DNA of 64,000 bases from Leucobacter sp. OLIS6 (GTDB lineage: Bacteria > Actinomycetota > Actinomycetes > Actinomycetales > Microbacteriaceae). The stretch is taken from the NCBI RefSeq assembly GCF_002752355.1, contig NZ_MRAV01000010.1:62001-126000 (forward strand). The letters are read 5' to 3'. A program made the translations under genes and the position numbers. This document shows positions 16,980 to 24,954 of the stretch, piece by piece; the first letter of the stretch is position 1, and every line of letters starts with the position of its first letter. A model generated the notes under the pieces. The model was not told the origin of the DNA and searched no databases. It saw only the letters and a program-made list of their open reading frames with translations.

Positions 16980-17938
16980 TGGATCCCATCCTCCTGATCA
17001 CGGCGATCCTCGCCGTCGTCCTGCTCAAGGTCACCCCGATCCTGCTCGCCGCTATCGGCGGTTCCTTCACGCAGACCGGCAACGTGCTCAACATCGGCCT
17101 CGAGGGCATGATGCTCATGGGGGCGTTCGCCGCGGTCTCGGTCGGCGCGATCACGAACGCCTTCGTCGGCATCTTCGCCGCGCTCGTCGCGGGCCTCGTG
17201 ATGGCCGTGATCTTCGCGGTCGCCGTGCTGGCCTTCAAGGCCGACGCGATCGTGGTCGGTATCGGTATCAACCTGCTCGCCGCCGGCCTCGCCGTGCTGC
17301 TGCTCACCGTGCTCTACGGCAACGCGGGCGCGACCCCGCCCGGCGTGCAGGCGAACCTGCCGAAGATCAACCTCGGCTTCATCGGCGACATCCCGGTGAT
17401 CGGCACCATGCTGAACAACCAGACGATCCTCGTCTGGGTCGCGCTGCTCGCCGTGCCCGCCTACGCCTTCGTGCTCTACCGCACCCGCTACGGCGTGCAC
17501 CTGCGCGCGGTCGGCGAGGACGAGGCGGCCGCGATGGCCGCCGGCATCAACGTGTTCCGGGTGAAGTTCATCTCGATCCTGCTGTCGGGCGCCTTCGCGG
17601 GTGTCGCGGGCGCGCAGCTCGCGATGGCGACGGTCGGCACCTTCACCTCGGGCATGACCGCGTCGCGCGGCTTCATCGCGGTCGCGGCGCTCACCTTCGG
17701 TCTCGCGCGGCCCTACCGCACCATGATCGCCTGCCTCATCTTCGGCGTCGCTGAGGCCCTCGCCGACCAGCTCGGCCTGCTCGGGGTCAACTCGTCGCTG
17801 TCGCTCACCCTGCCCTACATCATCACGATCATCGCCCTGGTGTTCGCCTCGGTGCGCGTGCGCGCCGCGTTCAAGGCGCGCACCAAGAAGGCGCTGCAAG
17901 CGGCGGACGCCGCGACGCCCGCTCAGGCCACCGCCTAA
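16979..17938 (+). CDS. Nucleoside ABC importer, second permease (YufQ/BmpE-like)
   Basis: A 319-residue inner-membrane protein of the branched-chain amino acid/BMP permease superfamily. The family motif TQTGNVLNIGLEGMMLMGAF is near the N-terminus, and RAVGEDEAAAMAAGINVFRVK forms the conserved cytoplasmic loop that contacts the ATPase. Nine or so hydrophobic helices are visible. The ATG overlaps the stop of the fused ATPase-permease (TGATG), so the two products are made together and presumably form the heterodimeric pore. The Ala-rich C-terminus is cytoplasmic. Substrate inferred as nucleosides from the gene neighbourhood. Confidence 0.92.
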   Translation: MDPILLITAILAVVLLKVTPILLAAIGGSFTQTGNVLNIGLEGMMLMGAFAAVSVGAITNAFVGIFAALVAGLVMAVIFAVAVLAFKADAIVVGIGINLLAAGLAVLLLTVLYGNAGATPPGVQANLPKINLGFIGDIPVIGTMLNNQTILVWVALLAVPAYAFVLYRTRYGVHLRAVGEDEAAAMAAGINVFRVKFISILLSGAFAGVAGAQLAMATVGTFTSGMTASRGFIAVAALTFGLARPYRTMIACLIFGVAEALADQLGLLGVNSSLSLTLPYIITIIALVFASVRVRAAFKARTKKALQAADAATPAQATA

Positions 17939-17948
17939 GCGCCCACAC

Positions 17949-17987
17949 GTCCTGCGGTTCGTGAGCGCGAGCCGCGAGCCGCAGGAC
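17949..17987. repeat. Hairpin repeat of the TCCTGCG/CGCAGGA family, copy 1
   Basis: Stem GTCCTGCGG (17949-17957) and CCGCAGGAC (17979-17987) just after the permease stop. The stem core matches the elements at 18055-18083 and 19133-19160. It may also end transcription. Confidence 0.55.
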
Positions 17988-18021
17988 CCTCCCTCCGGCC
18001 GTCGACCGGACCACCGTCCAC

Positions 18022-18037
18022 CGTCATCCTGCGCGAG
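18022..18037. repeat. Half copy of the hairpin repeat
   Basis: CGTCATCCTGCGCGAG without a matching right arm nearby, followed at once by a complete copy. Confidence 0.5.
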
Positions 18038-18050
18038 CAGCACCCTCATC

Positions 18051-18085
18051 CGTCATCCTGCGTGAGCTCGCGAGTCGCAGGATCC
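18051..18085. repeat. Hairpin repeat, full copy before the first nucleoside hydrolase
   Basis: CGTCATCCTGCGTGAG on the left and CGAGTCGCAGGATCC on the right. ATCCTGCG (18055-18062) pairs with CGCAGGAT (18076-18083), and the loop holds a small CTCGCGAG palindrome. The same arms recur before the second hydrolase. Confidence 0.6.
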
Positions 18086-18108
18086 ATCACCTCCAGGAGA
18101 CCCAGGCA

Positions 18109-19086
18109 ATGGAACGCATCATCCTCGACTGCGATCCGGGGCACGACGACGCGATCGCGATCCTGCTCGCGGCCGGCAACCCCGGGATCGAACTGCTCGG
18201 CATCACGACCGTGGCGGGCAACAACACGATCGAGAACGTGACCACCAACGCGCAGGCCGTCTGCCAGGTGGCGGGCATCGACGTGCCGATCGCGCGCGGG
18301 GCGAGCGAACCGCTCGTGACCCCGCAGATCGTGTCGCACGACATCCACGGCGGCACCGGAATGGACGGCCCCGTCCTGCCCGAGATCACGGGTGAGCTCG
18401 ACCCGCGGCACGCCGTCGACTTCATCATCGACACGGTCATGGCGGAGCCCGCCGGCACCGTCACGCTCGTGCCCGTCGGGCCCTTCACCAACATCGCCCT
18501 CGCGATGCGCAAGGAGCCCCGCATCGTCGAGCGGGTCAAGGGCGTCGTCGTGATGGGCGGCTCGTACACCCGCGGCAACGTGACGCCGAGCGCCGAGTAC
18601 AACATCTACGTCGACCCCGAGGCCGCCGAGGCCGTGTTCCGCGGCGCGTGGCCCGTCACGATGGTCGGCCTCGACCTCACCCACCAGGCGCTCGCGACGC
18701 AGGCGTTGCAGGACCGCGTGCGCGCGATCGGCGGCGAGGTCGCGCAGTTCGTGCTCGACATCTGGGGCTTCATCGGCAAGACCTACGAGGACGTCTTCGA
18801 GTTCGCGGCACCGCCTGTGCACGACGCCTGCTGCGTCGCGTTCCTCATCGACCCCGCCGTCATGCGCACCGAGGCGGCGCACGTCGCGGTCGAGCTGCAC
18901 GGGCAGTGGACGAAGGGGATGACCGTCGTCAACTTCGCCGATCGTCCGGGCATGCACCACTCGACGGGCGTCGCCGTCGACCTGCAGGATCACCGCACGC
19001 AGGTCGCCACCGAGCTCGACTGGGATCGCTTCGCCGACCTCGTCGCCGGCTCCATCGAGCGTCTCTCCGCCGCGCGCGCCGGCTGA
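18109..19086 (+). CDS. Nucleoside hydrolase (IUNH family), paralogue 1
   Basis: A 325-residue inosine-uridine-preferring hydrolase family member. The calcium-binding DxDxxxDD motif is D7-D9-D13-D14 in LDCDPGHDDAIA. The later segments VPVGPFTNIALA, VVMGGSYTRGN and AEYNIYVDPEAA are conserved, and the active-site region PPVHDACC carries H238, as in pyrimidine-preferring RihA/RihB-type enzymes. It hydrolyses a ribonucleoside to base and ribose in the cytoplasm. It is the first of three tandem paralogues, with CTCCAGGAGACC upstream as ribosome site. Which base it prefers cannot be settled from sequence. Confidence 0.92.
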   Translation: MERIILDCDPGHDDAIAILLAAGNPGIELLGITTVAGNNTIENVTTNAQAVCQVAGIDVPIARGASEPLVTPQIVSHDIHGGTGMDGPVLPEITGELDPRHAVDFIIDTVMAEPAGTVTLVPVGPFTNIALAMRKEPRIVERVKGVVVMGGSYTRGNVTPSAEYNIYVDPEAAEAVFRGAWPVTMVGLDLTHQALATQALQDRVRAIGGEVAQFVLDIWGFIGKTYEDVFEFAAPPVHDACCVAFLIDPAVMRTEAAHVAVELHGQWTKGMTVVNFADRPGMHHSTGVAVDLQDHRTQVATELDWDRFADLVAGSIERLSAARAG

Positions 19087-19097
19087 GGCCGTCGCTC

Positions 19098-19162
19098 TCA
19101 TCCTGCGCGAGGCGCCCGAAACCGCAACCGTCATCCTGCGCGAGGCACGAGTCGCAGGATCC
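19098..19162. repeat. Half copy plus full copy of the hairpin repeat
   Basis: TCATCCTGCGCGAGG at 19098-19112 is a left arm alone. A complete copy follows: ATCCTGCG (19133-19140) pairs with CGCAGGAT (19153-19160), and the right flank CGAGTCGCAGGATCCA matches the copy at 18051. The arrangement (half copy, then full copy, then a hydrolase gene) repeats that before paralogue 1. Confidence 0.6.
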
Positions 19163-19183
19163 ACCATCGACCAGGGAGTGAAC

Positions 19184-20122
19184 ATGCCCCGTCCCATCAT
19201 CATCGACACCGATCCCGGCATCGACGACGCGCTCGCGATCATGCTCGCCGCCGCGAGCCCCGAGATCGACCTGCTCGGCATCGTGGCCGTCGCGGGCAAC
19301 GTCGGGCTCGAGAAGACGGCCCCCAACGCCGCCGCGCTCGCCGACCTGCTGCGACTCGACGTCCCCGTCGGCAAGGGAGCGGCCGGGCCGCTGTGGCGCC
19401 GCGACACCAAGCCGGCCTGGGACGTGCACGGTGAGGACGGGTTCGGCGGCTACGCGCTGCCGGCATCCTCGCGGGTGCTCGAACCGGGCGTTCCGCTCAT
19501 GGCGCGGCTCATCGAGCAGAGCGCGGATCCCGTGACCGTCGTCGCGATCGGCCCGCTCACCAACATCGCCGGCCTCATCACGCACTACCCCGAGACGGCG
19601 CGCAAGGTCGAGCGATTCGTGATCATGGGCGGCGGCACCCTCGACCGACTGGGCAACACGACACCCGCGGCCGAGTTCAACATCTACTACGACCCGGACT
19701 CGGCGGCGAAGCTCTTCGACTTCGGGGTGCCCATCACCATGGTCGGCCTCAACGTGACCGAGCGCGCCCTCGTCGGGCTCCAGCACCTGCCCGACCTCGT
19801 CGCGTCGGGCGGTCCTGCTGCGAAGATGGTGGAGCACATGATGGGCAACTACCACTCCGAGCCGACCGAGGACGGCATGGCGCAGCACGACTCCGTCGCG
19901 CTGGCCGCCGCACTCGACCCGAGCATCATCGAGACCGGTCACTACTTCGTCGACGTCGAGAACGTCGGCCGGCTGACCTCCGGGATGACCGTGGTCGACT
20001 TCGCGGGCCACAGCGGCGAGCAGCCGAACTGCGACGTCGCGCTCTCGGTGGATCTGCCCCGCTTCCGCGCACTGCTGAACACCCGCGTCGCCCAGCTCGA
20101 CGCTCGACTGAAGGAGTCCTGA
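19184..20122 (+). CDS. Nucleoside hydrolase (IUNH family), paralogue 2
   Basis: A 312-residue nucleoside hydrolase. Metal site D8-D10-D14-D15 in IDTDPGIDDALA; AIGPLTNIAGL, FVIMGGGTL and AEFNIYYDPDSA follow in family order. The His of the leaving-group region is H235 in QHDSVALAAALDP, a different local context from paralogue 1, so substrate preference may differ. ATG 19184 is preferred over GTG 19178 because AGGGAG ends five bases before it. Paralogue 3 begins two bases after its stop. Function: cytoplasmic release of base and ribose from imported nucleosides. Confidence 0.92.
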   Translation: MPRPIIIDTDPGIDDALAIMLAAASPEIDLLGIVAVAGNVGLEKTAPNAAALADLLRLDVPVGKGAAGPLWRRDTKPAWDVHGEDGFGGYALPASSRVLEPGVPLMARLIEQSADPVTVVAIGPLTNIAGLITHYPETARKVERFVIMGGGTLDRLGNTTPAAEFNIYYDPDSAAKLFDFGVPITMVGLNVTERALVGLQHLPDLVASGGPAAKMVEHMMGNYHSEPTEDGMAQHDSVALAAALDPSIIETGHYFVDVENVGRLTSGMTVVDFAGHSGEQPNCDVALSVDLPRFRALLNTRVAQLDARLKES

Positions 20123-20124
20123 AC

Positions 20125-21078
20125 ATGACCACCAAGATGATCCTCGATTGCGACACCGGCGTCGACGACACGATGGCGATCATGTACGCCGCGCTGCACC
20201 CGGACATCGAGCTGCTGGGCATGACGACCGTGTGGGGCAACGTCGACGTGCCGCTCGCGACCCGCAACACCCTGCGCGTGCTCGACCTCGTCGGCCGGAA
20301 CGACGTGCCGGTGGCGCAGGGCGCCGCCGGCCCCCTCACCGGCGGCCACGCCGAGTTCGCCTACGACGTGCACGGCCGCGACGGTCAGGGCAACGCGGGC
20401 GACGACAAGCCCGTGCGTGCGGCGTCCTCGCAGAGCGCAGTGCAGCAGATCATCGACATCGTGCGCGCGCACCCGGGCGAGGTCTGGCTCGTGCCCGTCG
20501 GCCCGCTCACCAACATCGCGGCCGCGCTCGCGGTCGATCCCGAGCTGCCGAGCCTCGTCGCGGGCGTCTCACTCATGGGCGGCACGACGATGGCCCCGGG
20601 CAACGTGTCGCCCGTCGCCGAGGCGAACATCTGGCACGACGCCGAGGCCGCTGCCGCGGTGTTCCGCGCGCCCTGGAAGATCATCATGGCGGGCCTCGAC
20701 GTCACCATGAAGATCATCATCACCCCCGAGCACAGCGAGCGGCTCGCCGCCGGCGGCGAGGTCGGGCAGTACATGGCCCGGATCATGCAGCACTACGGCG
20801 AGTTCTACCGCGACAACTCGTTCGGCACGTGGAGCTGCGCCATGCACGACACGATCGCCGTCGCCGCGGCCGCGGGCACGCTCGACGTGCGCCTCGCGCC
20901 CGTCGTGAACGTCGAGGTCGACACGACCGGCGGCCCCGGCCACGGCCAGACCATCGCCGACCTGCGCGGCGTCTACCGCGGCTACCCCGAGCAGGCTGGC
21001 GCGCACTGCACCGTGCTGCTCGACGTCGACGACCGCATCGCCGACGAGGTCGTCGACCTCATCGCGGCGCAGGCCTGA
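20125..21078 (+). CDS. Nucleoside hydrolase (IUNH family), paralogue 3
   Basis: A 317-residue nucleoside hydrolase with metal site D8-D10-D14-D15 in LDCDTGVDDTMA, then VPVGPLTNIAAALA, SLMGGTTMAPGN and AEANIWHDAEAA. H241 lies in AMHDTIAVAAAAG. It has only two bases between its ATG and the stop of paralogue 2, so translation is coupled, and ribokinase follows nine bases on. Compared with its two neighbours it has WGNVDVPLATRN in place of the AGN segment, a hint of altered specificity. The three enzymes together with ribokinase would convert several nucleosides to bases and ribose 5-phosphate. Confidence 0.92.
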   Translation: MTTKMILDCDTGVDDTMAIMYAALHPDIELLGMTTVWGNVDVPLATRNTLRVLDLVGRNDVPVAQGAAGPLTGGHAEFAYDVHGRDGQGNAGDDKPVRAASSQSAVQQIIDIVRAHPGEVWLVPVGPLTNIAAALAVDPELPSLVAGVSLMGGTTMAPGNVSPVAEANIWHDAEAAAAVFRAPWKIIMAGLDVTMKIIITPEHSERLAAGGEVGQYMARIMQHYGEFYRDNSFGTWSCAMHDTIAVAAAAGTLDVRLAPVVNVEVDTTGGPGHGQTIADLRGVYRGYPEQAGAHCTVLLDVDDRIADEVVDLIAAQA

Positions 21079-21087
21079 GGGGTGCCC

Positions 21088-22023
21088 ATGACTGACGTGG
21101 CGGTGGTCGGCAGCGCGAACGCCGACCTGGTGGTCGAGGTGCCGAGGCGGCCGGGCGGCGGCGAGACGCTGATCGGCGGCGAGCTGCGCACCCTGCCGGG
21201 CGGCAAGGGGGCCAACCAGGCCGCCGCCGCCGCGCGCAGCGGCGCCGCGACGGCGTTCGTCGGGTGCGTCGGCGACGACGGAAACGGCGCGTTCCTGCGC
21301 GCCCGCCTCGCCGATGCCGGTGCAGATGTGTCGGCCCTCGCCTCGGTCGACGCCGCGACGGGCACCGCGATCATCCTGCTCACCCCTGACGGCGAGAACT
21401 CCATCGTCGTGTCGCCGGGCGCGAACCATGCCTTCGATCTCGATGCGGCCGCCCGCGTCTCCAACGTGTGGGAGGGCGCGCCCGTGGTGGTGCTCAGCCT
21501 CGAGATCCCGCACGAGACGGCGTTCCACGTGGCCGCCGCCGCGTCCGCGGCGGGCTCTCGCGTGCTGCTGAACGCCGCGCCGTCGGTGCGCGTCGGCCGC
21601 GAGGTGCTGCAGCACTGCGACCCGCTCGTCGTGAACGAGCACGAGGCGCTCGAAGTGCTCGGCGCGTCCTCCGACGACCCGGACGCCGACGACTACGCGC
21701 GGCTCGCGCAGCGGCTGCTCGCCGCGGGCGCCCGCTCCGTCGTCGTGACCCTCGGCTCCGAGGGCGCGCTCGTCGCGGAGGGGGCCGCCGAAGCGCCCGA
21801 GATCGAGACGGTGCCCGCCTATCGGGTGACCGCGGTCGACACGACGGGCGCGGGCGACGCGTTCGTCGGCGCGACGGCCGCGGAGCTCGCGCGCGGACGT
21901 TCGCTGGGCGAGGCCGTGCGCTTCGCGACCGCCGTCTCGGCCGTCGCCGTGCAGCGCGTCGGCGCCCAGTCGTCGTACGCGGACCGCGCCGAGGTCGAGG
22001 ACTTCATCGCCGCACGCGCTTGA
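21088..22023 (+). CDS. rbsK: Ribokinase
   Basis: A 311-residue PfkB-family sugar kinase with ribokinase features: GSANADLVVEVPRRPGGGET at the N-terminus, LPGGKGANQAAAAAR as the substrate-binding GG motif, NAAPSVRV and VNEHEALEV in the middle, and TTGAGDAFVGA with the catalytic aspartate. It phosphorylates free ribose, the other product of the nucleoside hydrolases, to ribose 5-phosphate for the pentose phosphate pathway. ATG 21088 is preferred to GTG 21082 because AGGGG lies just upstream. It closes the operon, and a very long hairpin follows its stop. Confidence 0.92.
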   Translation: MTDVAVVGSANADLVVEVPRRPGGGETLIGGELRTLPGGKGANQAAAAARSGAATAFVGCVGDDGNGAFLRARLADAGADVSALASVDAATGTAIILLTPDGENSIVVSPGANHAFDLDAAARVSNVWEGAPVVVLSLEIPHETAFHVAAAASAAGSRVLLNAAPSVRVGREVLQHCDPLVVNEHEALEVLGASSDDPDADDYARLAQRLLAAGARSVVVTLGSEGALVAEGAAEAPEIETVPAYRVTAVDTTGAGDAFVGATAAELARGRSLGEAVRFATAVSAVAVQRVGAQSSYADRAEVEDFIAARA

Positions 22024-22028
22024 TGTCT

Positions 22029-22092
22029 CCGCCGAGTGAACGCTTGTACACGAAATAACGCTTCATTTCGTGTACAAGCGTTCACTTGGCGG
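22029..22092. repeat. Very long near-perfect hairpin between convergent rbsK and gadB
   Basis: The arms 22035-22056 and 22065-22086 are 22-bp perfect reverse complements. The stem extends outward to about 28 bp (22029/22092) with one G-T pair, and the loop is eight bases (AACGCTTC). The arms contain a GTACAC/GTGTAC core and are less GC-rich than the surroundings. It is placed as a bidirectional terminator, but the length is unusual. Confidence 0.75.
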
Positions 22093-22177
22093 CGGCAGCG
22101 GCAACGGTGGCGTACGCGCGCCAACACGTGAATGCGCCAACAGGCGAACACGCGAACGCGCCCGCCCCGACGGAGCG

Positions 22178-23548
22178 CTAGTGCGCGAACCCGCCCGTGC
22201 GGGTGGGGCGCGGCAGCGGCGCGTCGAGCGCCTCCAAGTAGGCGACCTCCTCGCGGATCACGTCGAGCAGCGACTCGGCGAGGTCCATCGAGAGGCCGTT
22301 GCGCACCACGATCCGCTGCACTGTGATCTCCTCGAGGTCGGCGGGCATCGGGTAGGCGGGCACGAGCCAGCCGCGCATGCGCAGCCGATCCGACAGGTCG
22401 AACAGGTTCCAGTTGCCGCCCCAGCCGTGCCGCAGCCGCCAGGCGAACACGGGGATCGTCGATCCATCGCTCACGAGTTCGAACGGATCCATCGCGGCGA
22501 TCCCCGCCGAGAGGTGCAGGGCGACCTCCCGCGAGCCGTCCTGGATCCGGGTGTACCCCTCGCGGCCCAGCCGCAGGAACAGGTAGAACTGCAGCAGCAC
22601 CTGCGCGCCGGGCCGCGAGAAGTTGAGGGCGAGGGTCGGCATGTCGCCGCCGAGGTAGCTCACGCGGAACACCATCGACTCGGGCAGCGCGGCCGCGTCG
22701 CGCCAGACGACCCAGCCGAGACCCGGATACACGAGCCCGTACTTGTGCCCGGACGTGTTGATCGACGCGACCCGGGACAGTCGGAAGTCCCACACGAGCT
22801 CGGGCTGCAGGAACGGCGCGATCATCGCCCCGGAGGCGCCGTCGACGTGGATCGGCACGTCGAGTCCGCGCGTGCGCTCGATCTCGTCGAGCGCGGCCTG
22901 GATCCCGGCCACGTCCTCGTAGGCGCCCGTGTAGGTGACGCCGAGGATCGCGACGACGCCGATCGTGCGCTCGTCGACGTAGTCGTCGATCTGCGACCCG
23001 TCGAGCCACGGGTGCTCGTCGCTCACCGGCACGAAGCGGGGCTCCACCTCGAAGTAGTTGCAGAACTTCTCCCAGCACACCTGCACGGCGCTCGACATCA
23101 CGAGGTTCGGTTTCGCGGTGTCGGCTCCCGCGGCCTCGCGGGCGTGCTGCCAGCGGCGCTTGAGCGCGAGGCCGGCGAGCATGCACGCCTCGCTCGATCC
23201 GATGGTCGAGGTCGCGGGGGAGGCCGCCGCGTCGGGGGAGTGCCAGAGGTCGGCGAGGATCCGCTGGCAGTACTGCTCGATGGCGGCGGTCTGCGGGTAC
23301 TCGTCCTTGTCGATCATGTTCTTGTCGAACGCGTCGGCGTAGAGCTGCTTCGCCTCGTCGTCCATCCAGGTGGTGACGAATGTGGCGAGGTTGAGGCGGG
23401 CGTTGCCGTCGAGCATGGTCTCGTCGTGCACCACGTGGTACGCGGTGAGCGGGTCCATGCCGGCCTCGGCGAGCCGGTGCTTCTCGACCGTCGGCGCATC
23501 GGCGGCGCGGCGGTGCAGGGGGTTCACGGTGATGCGATCTCGGGACAC
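22178..23548 (-). CDS. gadB: Glutamate decarboxylase
   Basis: A 456-residue PLP decarboxylase of group II. The family features are all present: ATFVTTWMDDEAKQLY, GSSEACMLAGLALKRRW, the PLP-stacking HVDGASGAMIAPF, and the Schiff-base lysine K269 in SINTSGHKYGLVYPG. The C-terminus ends in GGFAH, like the pH-responsive GF(K)H tail of E. coli GadB. It converts glutamate to GABA while consuming a proton, supporting acid resistance. No GABA antiporter gene is adjacent. GTG start with CGGAGGACC four bases upstream. It is monocistronic and convergent with ribokinase. Confidence 0.93.
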   Translation of the reverse strand: MSRDRITVNPLHRRAADAPTVEKHRLAEAGMDPLTAYHVVHDETMLDGNARLNLATFVTTWMDDEAKQLYADAFDKNMIDKDEYPQTAAIEQYCQRILADLWHSPDAAASPATSTIGSSEACMLAGLALKRRWQHAREAAGADTAKPNLVMSSAVQVCWEKFCNYFEVEPRFVPVSDEHPWLDGSQIDDYVDERTIGVVAILGVTYTGAYEDVAGIQAALDEIERTRGLDVPIHVDGASGAMIAPFLQPELVWDFRLSRVASINTSGHKYGLVYPGLGWVVWRDAAALPESMVFRVSYLGGDMPTLALNFSRPGAQVLLQFYLFLRLGREGYTRIQDGSREVALHLSAGIAAMDPFELVSDGSTIPVFAWRLRHGWGGNWNLFDLSDRLRMRGWLVPAYPMPADLEEITVQRIVVRNGLSMDLAESLLDVIREEVAYLEALDAPLPRPTRTGGFAH

Positions 23549-23702
23549 GGGTCCTCCGTTCGTGCGGGTGCTTCCTTGCGCTCACCATAGCCCGGCGGGG
23601 TGCGCGGCGGATCGATCAGTTCCGGAGAAGCGCCGGGCGGACGGCGGGACTTAGGCTGACGTCAACGCCCGGCGCCGTGCCGGGCCGGACCGAGGAGTGA
23701 TC

Positions 23703-24170
23703 ATGGCGAAGGCGGACGAGCCCACGTTCAGCGCCGAGGAGCGCGCGGCGATGCAGGCGACCGTGAAGGAGCGCACGAAGTCGCGCTCGCGCAAGAAGGT
23801 GGATCCCGAGACCGCCCGCCGGGAGGGCGAGGCGGAGGTGCTGGCGAAGATCGCCGAGCTCGACGGCGAGGATCGTCCGCTGGCCGAGGCCGTGCACCGC
23901 CTGGTCGGCGAGAACGCCCCGCACCTGATCCCGCGCACCTACTACGGGATGCCCGGCTACGCGGGGGCGGACGGCAAGATCGTGCTGTTCTTCAAGCCGA
24001 AGGCGAAGTTCAAGGTGCGGTACGCGACGATCGAGTTCGAGTGGGCGGCGCAGCTGGACGACGGCGACCTCTGGCCGACCCGCTACGCGGTGACGGCGTT
24101 GAACGACGCGGATCTCGCGTTCCTCGCGGAGCGGATCCGCACGGCTGCGCCGGCCGAGAACGAGGGATAG
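23703..24170 (+). CDS. DUF1801 (YdhG-like) domain protein
   Basis: A 155-residue small soluble protein. The N-terminal 50 residues are highly charged (RTKSRSRKKVDPETARREGE) and likely helical. The rest matches the YdhG/DUF1801 fold: PRTYYGMPGYAGADGKIVLFF followed by FKVRYATIEFEWAAQLDDG and the closing TALNDADLAFLAERI helix. The family has no settled biochemical function. ATG 23703 is chosen because GAGGAG ends five bases upstream. It lies alone between gadB and a GNAT gene. Confidence 0.75.
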   Translation: MAKADEPTFSAEERAAMQATVKERTKSRSRKKVDPETARREGEAEVLAKIAELDGEDRPLAEAVHRLVGENAPHLIPRTYYGMPGYAGADGKIVLFFKPKAKFKVRYATIEFEWAAQLDDGDLWPTRYAVTALNDADLAFLAERIRTAAPAENEG

Positions 24171-24319
24171 GGCCGAGCGGTCGGACAGGATCACCGGCTC
24201 GCGGATCGGAGCCGGACGGATCGGGGGTGCCGGTTCGGGCGCCGCGGTGGTTACGCTGGGGATCGACGGCGCTGCGGCGGGACCCCGCGGCGCGACCCGC
24301 TCCCGTGGAAGGACCCGGC

Positions 24320-24946
24320 ATGACCCTCTCGCACCCCGGCACGCTGACCGGGCGGCTCGTCGCCCTCGAACCCCTGGCCGAGGAGCATCGCGACGGCCTG
24401 GTGGATGCGGTGCGGGACGGCGAGCTCTGGCGGGCATGGTTCACGTCCGTGCCGACGCCCGAGGGCATGGGGGACGAGATCCTGCGGCGCCTGCGTCTGC
24501 AGGACGAGGGATCGATGATCCCGTTCGCCGCCCGCCGGCTCGATACCGGTGCGCTGATCGGCATGACGACGTTCATGAACATCGACGCCTCGGTGCCGCG
24601 GGTCGAGATCGGTTCCACGTGGAACGGGCTGAGCGCGCAGGCGTCGGGCACCAACCCGGAGTCGAAGCTCATGCTGCTGCGGCACGCCTTCGAGGTGTGG
24701 GGCTGCCCGGCGGTCGAGTTCCGAACCGACTTCCTCAACCAGCAGTCGCGCGCGGCGATCGCGCGTCTGGGCGCGAAGCAGGACGGGATCCTGCGCGCGC
24801 ACAAGCGAATGCCGGGCTACGTGCGCGACACCGTGGTGTTCTCGATCCTGCAGCACGAGTGGCCCGGGGTGCGCACGGGGCTCGAGGCGCGCGTGCTGCG
24901 GCACCTCGAGCGACGTGGCGAGGACGTGCCGCCGCAGCTGGGGTAG
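24320..24946 (+). CDS. GNAT-family N-acetyltransferase (RimJ-like)
   Basis: A 208-residue acetyltransferase. It begins GRLVALEPLAEEHRDGLVDA and carries RRLDTGALIGMTTFMNID, then VEIGSTWNG, a segment in many RimJ-like GNATs, and a C-terminal NQQSRAAIARLGAKQDGILR block that matches the conserved N-x-x-S-x-x-x-x-x-x-x-x-G-F-type motif B. It presumably uses acetyl-CoA to acetylate a small amine or protein N-terminus; the substrate is unknown. GGAAGGAC six bases before ATG 24320 marks the start. It ends eight bases from the convergent oxidoreductase gene, with no room for a terminator. Confidence 0.82.
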   Translation: MTLSHPGTLTGRLVALEPLAEEHRDGLVDAVRDGELWRAWFTSVPTPEGMGDEILRRLRLQDEGSMIPFAARRLDTGALIGMTTFMNIDASVPRVEIGSTWNGLSAQASGTNPESKLMLLRHAFEVWGCPAVEFRTDFLNQQSRAAIARLGAKQDGILRAHKRMPGYVRDTVVFSILQHEWPGVRTGLEARVLRHLERRGEDVPPQLG

Positions 24947-24954
24947 TCGCGTCC

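Noticed and set aside
17939-19183. CRISPR-like repeats between nucleoside genes
   Set aside because: The repeats are hairpin-forming, irregularly spaced, with no constant-length spacers, and no cas gene is present.
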